In this document: piece by piece, positions 25,442 to 36,075 of the stretch
How positions within the stretch are numbered: position 1 is the stretch's first letter
Layout of the letters: each line of letters starts with the position of its first letter
From: Sphingomonas sp.
GTDB lineage: Bacteria > Pseudomonadota > Alphaproteobacteria > Sphingomonadales > Sphingomonadaceae
Length of the DNA stretch: 41,142 nt
Direction: 5' to 3'
NCBI GenBank assembly: GCA_021732445.1
Contig: JAKFUZ010000013.1
Location: 1-41,142 of the forward strand
The notes under the pieces: model-generated
Told to the model about the DNA's origin: nothing
What the model saw: the letters and a program-made list of their open reading frames with translations, nothing else
Database searches by the model: none
Position numbers and translations under genes: made by a program

Positions 25442-26002
25442 TCAGTCGCGGACGACGCCCACTTCTGTGAACGGCCGTGGCTCAATGGGCGGTGTCGCGG
25501 AATCGTTCAGCTCGCATTGCCAAAAGCCGACATCGACCCATTGGCCGTGCTTGAAGCCGACTTCCCGATAGACGCCGGCTCGGCGGAAGCCGACCGATTC
25601 GTGAAGGCCGATCGAGCCGTCATTGGGGAGCGAAATCGCGGCGATCGCCTGCGTGAAGCCCTGGGCCCTGAGCGTGTCGATAAGCGCTTCGTACAACAGC
25701 CGCCCGGCACCCTGGCGCTGCAATGGTCCAGCCACATAGATAGAGGTTTCAACGACATAGCGATAGGCTGGCCGGTCGCGAAAGGCTGTTGCATAGGCAT
25801 AGGCCATCACGCCGCCCGCTGCGGCACCGTTGGTTGCGACCATCCACGGATACAGCCCGTCAGAGGCCAGCATCCGCGCCCGCATCTGGCGAGCGTCGGG
25901 CGCGTCGGTTTCGAACGAGACCGTGCCGCCGAGCACATAGGGCGCGTAGATGGCGGCGATGGCCGCGGCGTCTTCAGGCTGGGCGGCGCGGATCGCGATC
26001 AC
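25442..26002 (-). CDS. GNAT N-acetyltransferase, phosphinothricin-type
   Basis: A 186-residue acetyltransferase that transfers acetyl from acetyl-CoA to an amine. The pattern TVSFETDAPDARQMRARM, YRYVVETSIYV, QRQGAGRLLYEALI (acetyl-CoA loop) and ISLPNDGSIGLHESVGF matches the phosphinothricin/methionine-sulfoximine acetyltransferase group, many of which detoxify amino-acid analogues. The start is GTG at 26002, overlapping the sppA stop as GTGA; an upstream frame of 29 residues is open but not conserved. It is thus translationally coupled to sppA. Native substrate unknown. Confidence 0.9.
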   Translation of the reverse strand: MIAIRAAQPEDAAAIAAIYAPYVLGGTVSFETDAPDARQMRARMLASDGLYPWMVATNGAAAGGVMAYAYATAFRDRPAYRYVVETSIYVAGPLQRQGAGRLLYEALIDTLRAQGFTQAIAAISLPNDGSIGLHESVGFRRAGVYREVGFKHGQWVDVGFWQCELNDSATPPIEPRPFTEVGVVRD

Positions 26003-27879
26003 AGGCCAAGCCTTGCGAGCAGCAGGTCGAGCAGCCGGGCATCGGTCGCGCGCACGGTGGCTGGGCCGATCCCTGCGCATTCCAGGCACCGTGCCTGAAG
26101 CGCGGCGCCCGTTGCCATCCGGCGCGCGTCGCCGAGCGCCTGGGCGACCAGCGCCCGGCGGCCGGCCGTGAGCATCGAGAAGATGTCACGGGCCTGGTCG
26201 GTATTGTCGGTGTCGTCGTTGCGCCGGGCAAAATCGTCCGCGAGCTTGGCATACCAGCTTGGCTTTTTCTCAAGATATTCGGCGTGTGTCCTGGCCGGGT
26301 CCAGCTTCGCCTGGCGCGCGGCCTCGGCCACGGCGTCGCTCAGTGTGCCGAACCGGTCCACCAGGCCAAGCTGGCGCGCGGTGCCGCCATCCCACACGCG
26401 CCCCTGCGCAATCTCGTTCACGCGCTCGGGCGACATTTTGCGCGCGGCCGCCACCCGGGCGATGAACTGTCGATAGCCATTGTCGATGCCCGCCTGGAGC
26501 ACGGTATCAAGCTCGGCATTGGTGCCGCCAATGATGTCGGGCTGCCCGCCAAGCGGCGCGGTCGTCACCCCGTCCGCCGTTATGCCGAGCTTCTTCAGGC
26601 TGTTCTCAAAGGTCGGGATCACCGCGAAAATGCCAATCGAGCCGGTAATGGTGTTGGGCTCGGCAAAGATCGTGTCGCCGGCGGTTGCCACCCAATAGCC
26701 GCCGCTGGCCGCGACTGACCCCATCGAGATCACAACCGGCAGCTTTTGCGCCTTGGCCTCAAGCACGGCGCGGCGGATCGTCTCGGAAGCGAGCGCGGAA
26801 CCGCCGGGCGAATCGACGCGCACCACCAGCGCCTTCAGCGATTTCTTCGCCAGCCCGTCGCGCACGAGCCCCGCAATGGTATCGCCGCCTGCGGTCCCCG
26901 GATCGGCCTTGCCGTCGATGATATCGCCGGCCACCGTCACGACGCCAATCGCGTCGCCATTGGTCGCAAGGGGTGTTGCCTCAAGATAGTCCTGATAGCG
27001 GATCGCGTTGAAGGTCGGCGCGCCCTTGCCCGACTTGGTGCCAACAAGGTTGGCCAGCCGCTTTTCAAAGTCGGCGCGGTCGCCAAGTTTGTCGACAATG
27101 CCGGCTGCAAGATTGGCCTTGGCGATGTCGCCACCGGCTGCGGTGACCGAGGCCGCCGGGCTAAGCAGGAATTTGGCGGTTTGCGCCTTGGGCCGTGCGC
27201 TGGCGACCGCGTCCCGCCAGTCCGTCGCCAGGCTGCCGAGCAGCGCCTGCGACGCTTGTCTGGCCTCAGGCGACTGGTCAGCGCGAACATAGGGCTCGAC
27301 AAAGGATTTGAACTTGCCGACCCGGTAGACATGGACATTGACGCCGAGCTTGTCGATCAACCCCTTGTAATAAAGCTGCGATCCGCCCGAGCCGGCAAAC
27401 AGCGTGCCGCCCATCGGGTTCATCCAGATTTCGCTCGCATTGGCGGCCAGGCGGTAGCCGCTGTCGGTATAGCCGGTGGCATAAGCGAGCACGGGTTTGC
27501 CGCTCGCCCGCACGCGGCCAAGCGCCGTCGCGACCTCACTCACCGCCGCCGGATAGCCGCCGCCAAACCCGTCGAGATCGAGGACGATCGCCTTGACGCG
27601 CGTGTCGTCCTTTGCCGCATTTATCACGCGCACAAGATCGCGCAGCCGAATTTCTGCCGGTCCCGGCGTGCCGCCAAAGTTGAAATCGGCTTCTTGCGGC
27701 TGCTCGACAATGCTGCCGGCAAGCTCAAGCACGAGCGCGCCGCTGGCGATAGCCCGCGCGCTCGGCCTGCTGGTGCTAAGTGCCGCATAGAGCGCGCCAA
27801 AAAAGATCAGCATGGCGACAAGCACAAGTGCGTCCTTCAGGCCTACCAGCAGTTTCCAGGCGCCGCGGATCAGTTTCAC
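25999..27879 (-). CDS. sppA: Signal peptide peptidase SppA, 67K type
   Basis: A 626-residue membrane-anchored serine peptidase that degrades cleaved signal peptides. One membrane helix (about residues 18-38) anchors a duplicated periplasmic domain. The Lys/Ser dyad is split between the halves as usual: Lys191 in KFKSFVEPY (N-terminal half) and Ser392 in GSVAASGGYW (C-terminal half). The start is GTG at 27879 with AAGGA upstream. The last 70 residues (after AEYLEKKPSW) are extra compared with E. coli SppA and have no motif I know. Confidence 0.95.
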   Translation of the reverse strand: MKLIRGAWKLLVGLKDALVLVAMLIFFGALYAALSTSRPSARAIASGALVLELAGSIVEQPQEADFNFGGTPGPAEIRLRDLVRVINAAKDDTRVKAIVLDLDGFGGGYPAAVSEVATALGRVRASGKPVLAYATGYTDSGYRLAANASEIWMNPMGGTLFAGSGGSQLYYKGLIDKLGVNVHVYRVGKFKSFVEPYVRADQSPEARQASQALLGSLATDWRDAVASARPKAQTAKFLLSPAASVTAAGGDIAKANLAAGIVDKLGDRADFEKRLANLVGTKSGKGAPTFNAIRYQDYLEATPLATNGDAIGVVTVAGDIIDGKADPGTAGGDTIAGLVRDGLAKKSLKALVVRVDSPGGSALASETIRRAVLEAKAQKLPVVISMGSVAASGGYWVATAGDTIFAEPNTITGSIGIFAVIPTFENSLKKLGITADGVTTAPLGGQPDIIGGTNAELDTVLQAGIDNGYRQFIARVAAARKMSPERVNEIAQGRVWDGGTARQLGLVDRFGTLSDAVAEAARQAKLDPARTHAEYLEKKPSWYAKLADDFARRNDDTDNTDQARDIFSMLTAGRRALVAQALGDARRMATGAALQARCLECAGIGPATVRATDARLLDLLLARLGL

Positions 27880-28033
27880 GCCGAATAATCCTTGTTATGG
27901 CACACGCGCCAAGGCGGCGCGCGGGCGATTGCCCCTTCTCGCTAGAGCAAGCCGACTGGCGAGTAAACGCCCAGTGTGATGCTGCGGCAATACACGCGCG
28001 CCGCCGCGGCAAATTTTTGCGTGCCGCGACCGG

Positions 28034-28061
28034 TTGACGGGCGCGGGTGGCGTCCCCATAT
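28034..28061 (+). promoter_or_regulatory. Heat-shock (RpoH) type promoter of groESL
   Basis: A -10 region CCCCATAT (28054-28061) fits the RpoH consensus, with GTTGACG (28033-28039) as a fair -35. The predicted start of transcription falls next to the CIRCE operator. Confidence 0.6.
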
Positions 28062-28069
28062 GGCCGGTG

Positions 28070-28096
28070 TTGGCACTCGCCCTCAGTGAGTGCCAG
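28070..28096 (+). promoter_or_regulatory. CIRCE operator (HrcA site)
   Basis: TTGGCACTC, nine bases, GAGTGCCAG: an inverted repeat matching the CIRCE consensus at all but two mirrored positions. It lies 35 bases before the groES ATG and should bind the HrcA repressor. Confidence 0.92.
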
Positions 28097-28131
28097 ACAC
28101 CCTTTGAACAGACACTGAAAGGATGACGCGC

Positions 28132-28419
28132 ATGAACTTTCGTCCACTGCACGACCGCGTTCTTGTTCGCCGCGTCGAGGCCGAAGAAAAGACGGCCGGC
28201 GGCATTATCATTCCCGATACGGCCAAGGAAAAGCCACAGGAAGGCGAAGTCGTCTCGGTCGGCACTGGCACCCGCGCCGACGATGGCAAGGTGACGCCGC
28301 TCGACGTAAAGGCAGGCGACAAGATTCTGTTCGGCAAATGGTCCGGCACCGAGGTCAAGGTCGACGGCGAAGACCTGCTGATCATGAAGGAATCCGACAT
28401 TCTGGGCATTGTCGGCTGA
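28132..28419 (+). CDS. groES: Co-chaperonin GroES
   Basis: A 95-residue Hsp10 that forms the heptameric lid of the GroEL chamber in the cytoplasm. Canonical start ([16 protein letters not shown]) and the mobile loop near residues 16-33. The ATG at 28132 is chosen since GAAAGG lies nine bases upstream; an in-frame ATG at 28123 has no room for a site and would give a non-standard N-terminus. It is the first gene of the heat-shock operon, 50 bases ahead of groEL, with a CIRCE element and heat-shock promoter upstream. Confidence 0.98.
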   Translation: MNFRPLHDRVLVRRVEAEEKTAGGIIIPDTAKEKPQEGEVVSVGTGTRADDGKVTPLDVKAGDKILFGKWSGTEVKVDGEDLLIMKESDILGIVG

Positions 28420-28436
28420 GGCCGATCGACACCTGA

Positions 28437-30113
<1,677 letters not shown>

Positions 30114-30196
30114 GCGGCCGCCATGGGCCGGCGATGGATCGCTGGCCCAACGGCCTTCGAAAACCAGTGCTGCCTGGCCGTGCTGGCCGGACAGAG

Positions 30197-30228
30197 AAAA
30201 GGCCGGGGGGCGATCCTCCGGCCTTTTT
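30197..30228 (+). terminator. Intrinsic terminator of groESL
   Basis: A 10-base-pair stem (30197-30206 with 30218-30227), extendable through a G-T pair, is followed by a T run. The A-rich left flank means it can also serve the convergent gene at 30252. Confidence 0.85.
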
Positions 30229-30251
30229 GTGCGGGGTGCGGGCGCGCGCGC

Positions 30252-30779
30252 TCAGTTGTCGTCGGCTGGCAGTTCCTGTCGATCATTGACCGCGGAGGCC
30301 GGCGGCGCGGCGGGTACGCGGCACCCACGCTGAAGGCCCATGCCCTTCAGATACCCGCGACGAACAGCGCCTGCAAAAACCGCCGCTTCCGCCCTTCGCT
30401 GCGCCTTGTCGGCGCCGGTCAGTACGCGCACGACGCCAAGGCCGGGGATCAGCGAGTTGACGGCCGCGCGCGCGGCTGCGGCGGCAATGGCCGATCCCTC
30501 ACCCTTTTTGGGGGCCGGCTGGTCGACATCGGGACCAAGCGCTGCATCGAGGCGCTGAATCTCGTCAGCGATTGCCGTGCAGCTCTTCAATCCGATGGCC
30601 GAATAGGGCGCGGAGGCTGCCAGCTGCAAAATTTCGGGGATCTTGTCCTTTTCAATCCGGGTATCGCGCAGTGGCTGGGTTGCGGCCCGCTTCACGCTGT
30701 CATCGCGCTGCGCCTGGGCCGCGAGCAGCGCCGGACTGGCCAAAGCGCACGCGACGGCAAGAGTGGTCATTATCCGCAT
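30252..30779 (-). CDS. Hypothetical exported protein
   Basis: A 175-residue protein with a signal peptide (about residues 1-22, after AAQA). The mature part is mostly helical with Ala-rich stretches, a segment ALGPDVDQPAPKKGEG, and a hydrophobic GLGVVRVLTG near 115. Two cysteines are present (SCTAIAD, RGCRVP). Family not recognised; no enzyme motif seen. CTGGAG precedes the first ATG. It faces groEL and shares its terminator. Confidence 0.75.
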   Translation of the reverse strand: MRIMTTLAVACALASPALLAAQAQRDDSVKRAATQPLRDTRIEKDKIPEILQLAASAPYSAIGLKSCTAIADEIQRLDAALGPDVDQPAPKKGEGSAIAAAAARAAVNSLIPGLGVVRVLTGADKAQRRAEAAVFAGAVRRGYLKGMGLQRGCRVPAAPPASAVNDRQELPADDN

Positions 30780-30863
30780 CGCCGCATATCTCCAGCCGTT
30801 GTTCTGCCATAACCCGCGCTTATGCTAATCGGTTCCGGCGCCGTGGCGAAGCCCGCCAGCCGC

Positions 30864-31370
30864 TCAATCTGGTCGCAAAAACCCGCGATGGCGCATGGCG
30901 ACATCGGCGCGCGCATAATGGCCACCGAACCGTGCCATGATGTCGTCATCATGAACAAAGCCATGTTTCTCATAGAGATGAATGGCGGCCTGGTTGCGCT
31001 TGTTGGTCAGCAGATAGAGCGTTCTCGCGCCCAGTTGGTGCGCGCGGGCGATGGTTGCCCGCAGCAGGAAATCGCCCGCATGACGGCCGCGCGCCGCCTC
31101 GATCACCCCCATTTTCGTCAGCTCGAATATGCCACTGCCGGCCTTGCGCAGCGCCGCCGTGCCAACCACGCCCTGCCCTGCCAATTCAACGAACAGGATG
31201 GCGCCGCCGGTGTCGATGAGCCGTGCGCGCGGGTTATCCAGAACATCGCGGTCGACCGGCTCCATCACGAACATCGCCTCGATCCACGCGGCGTTTATCG
31301 CGGCGAAATGCGGCGCGAGCGCATCGCTGAATTCGCGGATGGCCAGCCCCGATTCCCTGCTGCCCGGCAT
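30864..31370 (-). CDS. GNAT family N-acetyltransferase
   Basis: A 168-residue acetyltransferase of the GNAT fold. The acetyl-CoA loop is GVIEAARGRHAGDFLL and the C-terminal strand ends in YLLTNKRNQAAIHLYEKHGF. The ATG shares one base with the manC stop (TAATG), so ribosomes can pass from manC to this gene. The substrate is unknown; linkage to manC hints at, but does not prove, acetylation in surface sugar or cell envelope metabolism. Confidence 0.9.
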   Translation of the reverse strand: MPGSRESGLAIREFSDALAPHFAAINAAWIEAMFVMEPVDRDVLDNPRARLIDTGGAILFVELAGQGVVGTAALRKAGSGIFELTKMGVIEAARGRHAGDFLLRATIARAHQLGARTLYLLTNKRNQAAIHLYEKHGFVHDDDIMARFGGHYARADVAMRHRGFLRPD

Positions 31371-32425
31371 TATCGCTCGAACGCCGCCAGCAACGCCTTG
31401 ACCTCTTGCGACCGGCCGCGCGGCACGATCAGCACATCATTGCCGCTGGCGACCACAATCAGGTCATGCACCCCAATCATCGCAATCCGCACGCCGTCGC
31501 TGCGTACGAGGCACTGCCGGGTGTCCAGCGCGACCACGTCTCCGGCGAAAGCATTGCCCGCGCCGTCGCGAAGGCTGAGCGCATGCAGCGCATCCCAGCT
31601 GCCGACATCGCTCCACCCCATGCGCACCGGCACCACGGCGACGCGGCCGGCTTTTTCCATCACCGCATAGTCGATCGATTCAGCGGGGGAGGCGGCAAAG
31701 GCTTCAGCATCTGGCAGCAGCCGGGCGCCTTGTGTCTCGGCGCGCGCCATCGCCTTTTGACACGCCGCCAGCATGTCGGGGGCGTGCGCGGCCAGCGACC
31801 CGAGATAAATGTCGGCGCGAAACAGGAAGATGCCGCCATTCCAATGGTGCCCGCCGGCCGCCAGCATTGTCTCGGCCACGTCGCGCGGCGGCTTTTCGAC
31901 GAAGCGGTCAACCGCAAACACGCCGCTTGCGTCGATTTCGTCGCCTTGCCTGATCCAGCCATAGCCGGTTTCCGGCGCGTCGGGGGCAATGCCGAACGTG
32001 ATCAGCCAGCCCTGCTCGACCAGCGGCAGCGCGCGGGCAACACTTGCACGAAACGCCGCGACGTCGTCAATGACATGGTCGGATGGCATCACCAGCAGCG
32101 GCGTATCGCCGCCGCCCGCGGCGAGCGCTGCCAGCGCGATGGCGGGCGCTGTGTTGCGGCCCGAAGGTTCAAGGATCAGCGCCTGCGGGGCCGCGCCAAT
32201 CGCGCTGAGCTGGTCCTCGATCAGCGCGGCATGAAGGCGATTGGCGACGACGATGGGGTCAGTGAACAGCGCCGCGTCGCTCGTCCGCTGCGCGGTAAGT
32301 TGCAGCATCGACAGGCTGCTGGTGAGCGGGAGCATCTGTTTTGGCATGTCGGGGCGCGACATTGGCCACAGCCGGCTTCCCGACCCGCCCGACAGAATGA
32401 CCGGCGTAATGCGGCGATGCGACAT
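31370..32425 (-). CDS. manC: Mannose-1-phosphate guanylyltransferase
   Basis: A 351-residue nucleotidyltransferase that makes GDP-mannose from mannose 1-phosphate and GTP. The signature LSGGSGSRLWP is at residues 11-21, followed by PKQM and the sugar-binding RFVEKP region. It lacks the C-terminal phosphomannose isomerase domain of bifunctional ManC/AlgA, so a separate isomerase is expected elsewhere. GGAAGGA lies upstream. Divergent from the prs block, it fits supply of GDP-mannose for exopolysaccharide. Confidence 0.93.
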   Translation of the reverse strand: MSHRRITPVILSGGSGSRLWPMSRPDMPKQMLPLTSSLSMLQLTAQRTSDAALFTDPIVVANRLHAALIEDQLSAIGAAPQALILEPSGRNTAPAIALAALAAGGGDTPLLVMPSDHVIDDVAAFRASVARALPLVEQGWLITFGIAPDAPETGYGWIRQGDEIDASGVFAVDRFVEKPPRDVAETMLAAGGHHWNGGIFLFRADIYLGSLAAHAPDMLAACQKAMARAETQGARLLPDAEAFAASPAESIDYAVMEKAGRVAVVPVRMGWSDVGSWDALHALSLRDGAGNAFAGDVVALDTRQCLVRSDGVRIAMIGVHDLIVVASGNDVLIVPRGRSQEVKALLAAFER

Positions 32426-32447
32426 GATGGCATGTTCCTTCCCTCAA

Positions 32448-32463
32448 TGGTGGCTGCATAGCA
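32448..32463 (+). promoter_or_regulatory. Weak candidate sigma-54 promoter
   Basis: TGGTGG, five bases, then TAGC, with GG and GC at the correct 10-base spacing for a -24/-12 element. It lies 133 bases before the sugar transferase ATG. Several consensus positions do not match, and the call rests on the need for such a site by a downstream sigma-54 activator. Confidence 0.2.
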
Positions 32464-32596
32464 AGCACCTGCGCCGCTGGAAACGGTGTGCTCCCGAACG
32501 CATCGGCACATATTTCATCCTTTCTTCGTCAATTTTTGCGACACCTGCCACGATGTGTCGGCAATTCTTACAATGCGGAGCTGAGGCGGCAGGCAA

Positions 32597-33985
32597 ATGA
32601 TCAGGCTGTTCAAACATTATGTGCCAAATGCCGTGCTGCTGCTGGGCCTGCTGGACATTGCGGTGCTGATAGCGGCCGCCGAATCCGGCTGGGTGCTGCG
32701 CGCCACGCAAATCGGCATGGCAGTTGAGCCGATTTACATGCGCGTGCCGCAGTTGCTGACCTTTGCCGCCTCGCTTGAACTCGCGATGGTCTCGGTCGGG
32801 GTTTATGGGGCCGATTCGCTCCAGTCGCTGCGGTTTGCGACCGCCCGGCTCATCGTCGCGGTCGCGCTTGGCATCATCTTGCAAAGCGTGGTGTTTTTCC
32901 TGATGCCGGGCTTTGCGTTCTGGCGGTCGAACCTGCTCTACGCGATGATTTTTGCGATTTTCGGGCTGATTGGCCTGCGCATCCTGCTTGGCAAGACGCT
33001 GGGCAGCCAGGCGTTCAAACGGCGGATTGTCGTGCTTGGCGCTGGCCACCGCGCCCAGCGGCTAAAGGCGCTGGCGCAGGTGCCTGGCTCGGCCTTTGCG
33101 GTGGTTGGCTATGTCTCGATGAGCGAGGCCAACCGCGTGATACCCGAGGCGATTTCGCGCGATGCCATTTATAATCTGGCCGACCATGTCGTGCTGCTGA
33201 ACGCCAGCGAAGTGGTGCTGGCGCTTGAGGAGCGCCGCAACGCGCTGCCACTCAAGGACTTGCTCCGCATCAAGACGACCGGCGTTCATGTCAATGAAAT
33301 CTCGACCTTTCTTGAGCGCGAGACCGGCCGCGTCGATCTCGACAGCGTCAATCCGTCATGGCTCATTTTTTCCGACGGGTTTTCGTCGGGGCGGATGCTG
33401 TCGGGCGTGTTCAAGCGGCTGTTTGACATTGTCGCGAGCCTTGCCCTCATTGCCCTTACTCTGCCGGTGATGGTGGTGACCGCCATCGCCATCAAGCTGG
33501 AGAGCACGGGGCCGGTGCTGTATCGCCAGCGCCGGGTCGGCCTGTACAATGTCGGTTTTGACATCGTGAAGCTGCGCTCGATGCGGCAGGATGCCGAGGT
33601 TGCCGGCAAGGCGGTGTGGGCCGAAAAAGACGATCCGCGCATAACCCGCGTCGGCCGGATCATCCGCAAGACGCGCATTGACGAACTGCCGCAGGCCTGG
33701 AGCGTGCTCAAGGGCGAAATGAGCTTTGTCGGCCCTCGCCCCGAGCGCCCGCAATTTGTTGACGATCTTGAGCAGCAGCTTCCCTATTACGCCGAGCGGC
33801 ATATGGTGAAACCGGGCATTACCGGCTGGGCGCAGATCAACTATCCCTATGGCGCCTCGATTGAAGATGCCCGGCAAAAGCTGGAATATGACCTGTTTTA
33901 CGCCAAAAATTATTCGCCGTTTCTCGATGTGCTGATCCTGCTGCAAACGGTGCGCGTCGTGCTGTTTCCGGCAGGTGCGCGCTAG
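32597..33985 (+). CDS. EpsB-type sugar transferase, PEP-CTERM system associated
   Basis: A 462-residue polyprenyl-phosphate hexose-1-phosphate transferase that starts repeat-unit assembly of an exopolysaccharide at the inner membrane. Four or five N-terminal helices (to about residue 137), a cytosolic linker domain (about 140-265), one re-entrant segment and the bacterial sugar transferase domain (from about 272: FKRLFDIVASLALI, LRSMR, RKTRIDELPQ, SFVGPRPERP). The full-length N-terminus MIRLFKHYVPNAVLLLGLLD marks the TIGR03013 (EpsB) group that sits in exosortase loci. It is the first gene of the prs operon, 14 bases ahead of prsK. Confidence 0.92.
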   Translation: MIRLFKHYVPNAVLLLGLLDIAVLIAAAESGWVLRATQIGMAVEPIYMRVPQLLTFAASLELAMVSVGVYGADSLQSLRFATARLIVAVALGIILQSVVFFLMPGFAFWRSNLLYAMIFAIFGLIGLRILLGKTLGSQAFKRRIVVLGAGHRAQRLKALAQVPGSAFAVVGYVSMSEANRVIPEAISRDAIYNLADHVVLLNASEVVLALEERRNALPLKDLLRIKTTGVHVNEISTFLERETGRVDLDSVNPSWLIFSDGFSSGRMLSGVFKRLFDIVASLALIALTLPVMVVTAIAIKLESTGPVLYRQRRVGLYNVGFDIVKLRSMRQDAEVAGKAVWAEKDDPRITRVGRIIRKTRIDELPQAWSVLKGEMSFVGPRPERPQFVDDLEQQLPYYAERHMVKPGITGWAQINYPYGASIEDARQKLEYDLFYAKNYSPFLDVLILLQTVRVVLFPAGAR

Positions 33986-33999
33986 CCGGGCCGGGCGCG

Positions 34000-36075
34000 G
34001 TGGCGCTTGTGATCCTGTGGCTGCACGCGCTGGCGGCGCTATTGTTTGGCGCGCTCGCGTTCAGCCAGCTACGCTATGCCAAAACCGCGCTCCCGCGCCG
34101 CAGCTTTACGCTCGCGCTCGCTGCAACCGCGCTGTGGGCGCTGGCGGTGGCCGGCATTGGCGCGGGCGATGCGACCGCGCATGTGGCCGAGGCGATGCGC
34201 AACCTGGCGTGGCTCGGCTTTTTGTTCGCGCTTGAACGGCGGCACTGGCAACGGGCTGAAGGCCGCGCAATCTATGTGATTTATGCGCTCGTCGGTGCAT
34301 TGACGGTCGCTGGCGGCGCCATCGGCATCGTTGAGGCAGGCTTGCCGCAAACCGAAGGCGCGATGGTGCAGCAGGCCGCCGTCGTGCCCCGGCTGATGGG
34401 GGTAATCGGGGCGCTGGTGCTTGCGCATCATGTCTATCTGGCGGTCGCGCCTCGCGCGCGCGGCGGCATCCGGCTTGTGCTGGCGGCGGTTGGCGCGCTG
34501 TGGCTGGGCGATCTCATGCTGGTCGCGGGCACCTATCTGGGCGCGCAGGGCGCCACGGAATTGCTCGCCGCGCGCGGTGGCGCGGTGGCGCTGCTGGCGC
34601 CTACTTTTGCCGTGGCCGTGCACCGCAATGGCGACTGGACGCTGAAATTGTCGCGCACGCTTGCCTATCAGTCGCTGATTCTGGCGGGCGCTGGCATTTA
34701 TGTGCTGGCGATGGCGCTGGCTATCAACGCGCTTGAGACGATCGGCGGCCATTATGTCCGCCCATTGCAGACCGCGCTGGTGTTCGGCTCGACAACGGCG
34801 ATTGCGACGATCCTGTCGTCGCCCTGGCTGCGCGCCTGGGCCAAGGTCAAGCTGGCCAAGCATTTGTTCAGCCACCGCTATGATTACCGGGCCGAATGGA
34901 TCGCCTTTACCGACACGCTGGGCACGCCCGGCACTGGCGCTGCGCCGCTTGTTACCCGCATCGTGAAGGCAGTGGCTGATCTCACCGATTCCCCTGCCGG
35001 CCTGCTGCTGGTGCCTGAGGGCGCCGATATGGGCCAGGGCGCGGTGTGGAACTGGGCCGATGTTGTCATGCCACCCGGCGAGAGTGCCGCAGCGCTTGCG
35101 CAGGTGCTGGAGGGGAGCGGCCGCATCATCGAGCTGGATGCCGTGCGCGATGGCGCTGCCGACGCGGCCGAACAGGCGGCCATGCCCCGCTGGATGCTCG
35201 ATACGGCCGATGCCTGGGTGCTGGTGCCGCTCCTCCATTTCGGCAAATTGGTGGGCGCTATTCTGCTCGCGCGCCCGCCCGTCGACCGGCGGCCCGACTG
35301 GGAGGATTTCGACATGCTGCGCATCGCCGGGCGCCAGGTCGCGAGCTATCTGGCCGAGCTTCGCGCGCAGGAAGCGCTGTCGGAAGCGGCGCGGTTTGAT
35401 GAGTTTAACCGCCGCTTTGCCTTCATCCTCCACGACATCAAAAATCTGGTGAGCCAGATCAGCCTTGTCGCCCGCAATGCGCAGCGCCATGCCGACAACC
35501 CGGCATTTCGTGCCGATATGATCGCCACGCTTCAGGATTCGGCGGCGCGGATGAACGATCTGCTCGCGCGCCTCTCGCAGCGGCCGCCCGCGCGCGCCGA
35601 CGCGATTGGCCCGGTCGCGCTGATGCCGCTGGTGGAACGGATCGCGGCCAGCCGTGCGTCGCAACACCGCGTGGTAGTGCTGGGCGATGCAACGCTGGTC
35701 GCGCGCGCGGCCGCCGCCGGGCTTGAGCAGTTGCTGGGCCATCTGGTGCAAAATGCCATCGACGCCAGTGGCGCTGTGGACCCGGTGACCATTGCCTTGG
35801 CCAAGGTGCGCCGCAGCGATGGGGACGTGGCGGCGATTGAGGTGATCGACAGCGGCGTCGGTATGTCACCGGCGTTTGTGCGCGACCAGTTGTTCAAGGC
35901 TTTTGTGTCGTCGAAGCCCGGCGGCTTCGGGCTTGGCGCGTTCGAGGCCCGCCAGCTTGCTGAGGCGATGGGCGGCAGCGTCGAAGTTGCCAGCCGCGAG
36001 GGCCAGGGAACGCGCTTTCGCGTCACGCTGCCGCTCGCCGCCGCCACAGCCACCTCGCTGGAGCAAGCCGCATGA
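34000..36075 (+). CDS. prsK: PEP-CTERM system histidine kinase PrsK
   Basis: A 691-residue membrane sensor kinase. Eight or so N-terminal helices (to about 285), a GAF-like sensor region (about 310-455), a dimerisation helix pair with the phospho-accepting His478 in LHDIKNLVSQ, and an HATPase domain with N box LVQNAIDAS, G1 DSGVGM and G2 GFGLGAF. Layout matches PrsK (TIGR02916). It starts at GTG 34000, just past the sugar transferase stop, with only a weak ribosome binding site. It should phosphorylate PrsR, encoded with a 4-base overlap. The signal is unknown. Confidence 0.92.
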   Translation: MALVILWLHALAALLFGALAFSQLRYAKTALPRRSFTLALAATALWALAVAGIGAGDATAHVAEAMRNLAWLGFLFALERRHWQRAEGRAIYVIYALVGALTVAGGAIGIVEAGLPQTEGAMVQQAAVVPRLMGVIGALVLAHHVYLAVAPRARGGIRLVLAAVGALWLGDLMLVAGTYLGAQGATELLAARGGAVALLAPTFAVAVHRNGDWTLKLSRTLAYQSLILAGAGIYVLAMALAINALETIGGHYVRPLQTALVFGSTTAIATILSSPWLRAWAKVKLAKHLFSHRYDYRAEWIAFTDTLGTPGTGAAPLVTRIVKAVADLTDSPAGLLLVPEGADMGQGAVWNWADVVMPPGESAAALAQVLEGSGRIIELDAVRDGAADAAEQAAMPRWMLDTADAWVLVPLLHFGKLVGAILLARPPVDRRPDWEDFDMLRIAGRQVASYLAELRAQEALSEAARFDEFNRRFAFILHDIKNLVSQISLVARNAQRHADNPAFRADMIATLQDSAARMNDLLARLSQRPPARADAIGPVALMPLVERIAASRASQHRVVVLGDATLVARAAAAGLEQLLGHLVQNAIDASGAVDPVTIALAKVRRSDGDVAAIEVIDSGVGMSPAFVRDQLFKAFVSSKPGGFGLGAFEARQLAEAMGGSVEVASREGQGTRFRVTLPLAAATATSLEQAA

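Noticed and set aside
34069..35751. 560-residue minus-strand frame opposite prsK
   Set aside because: Antisense shadow: no motif, His/Gln/Arg-rich composition, and the plus strand has a full kinase.
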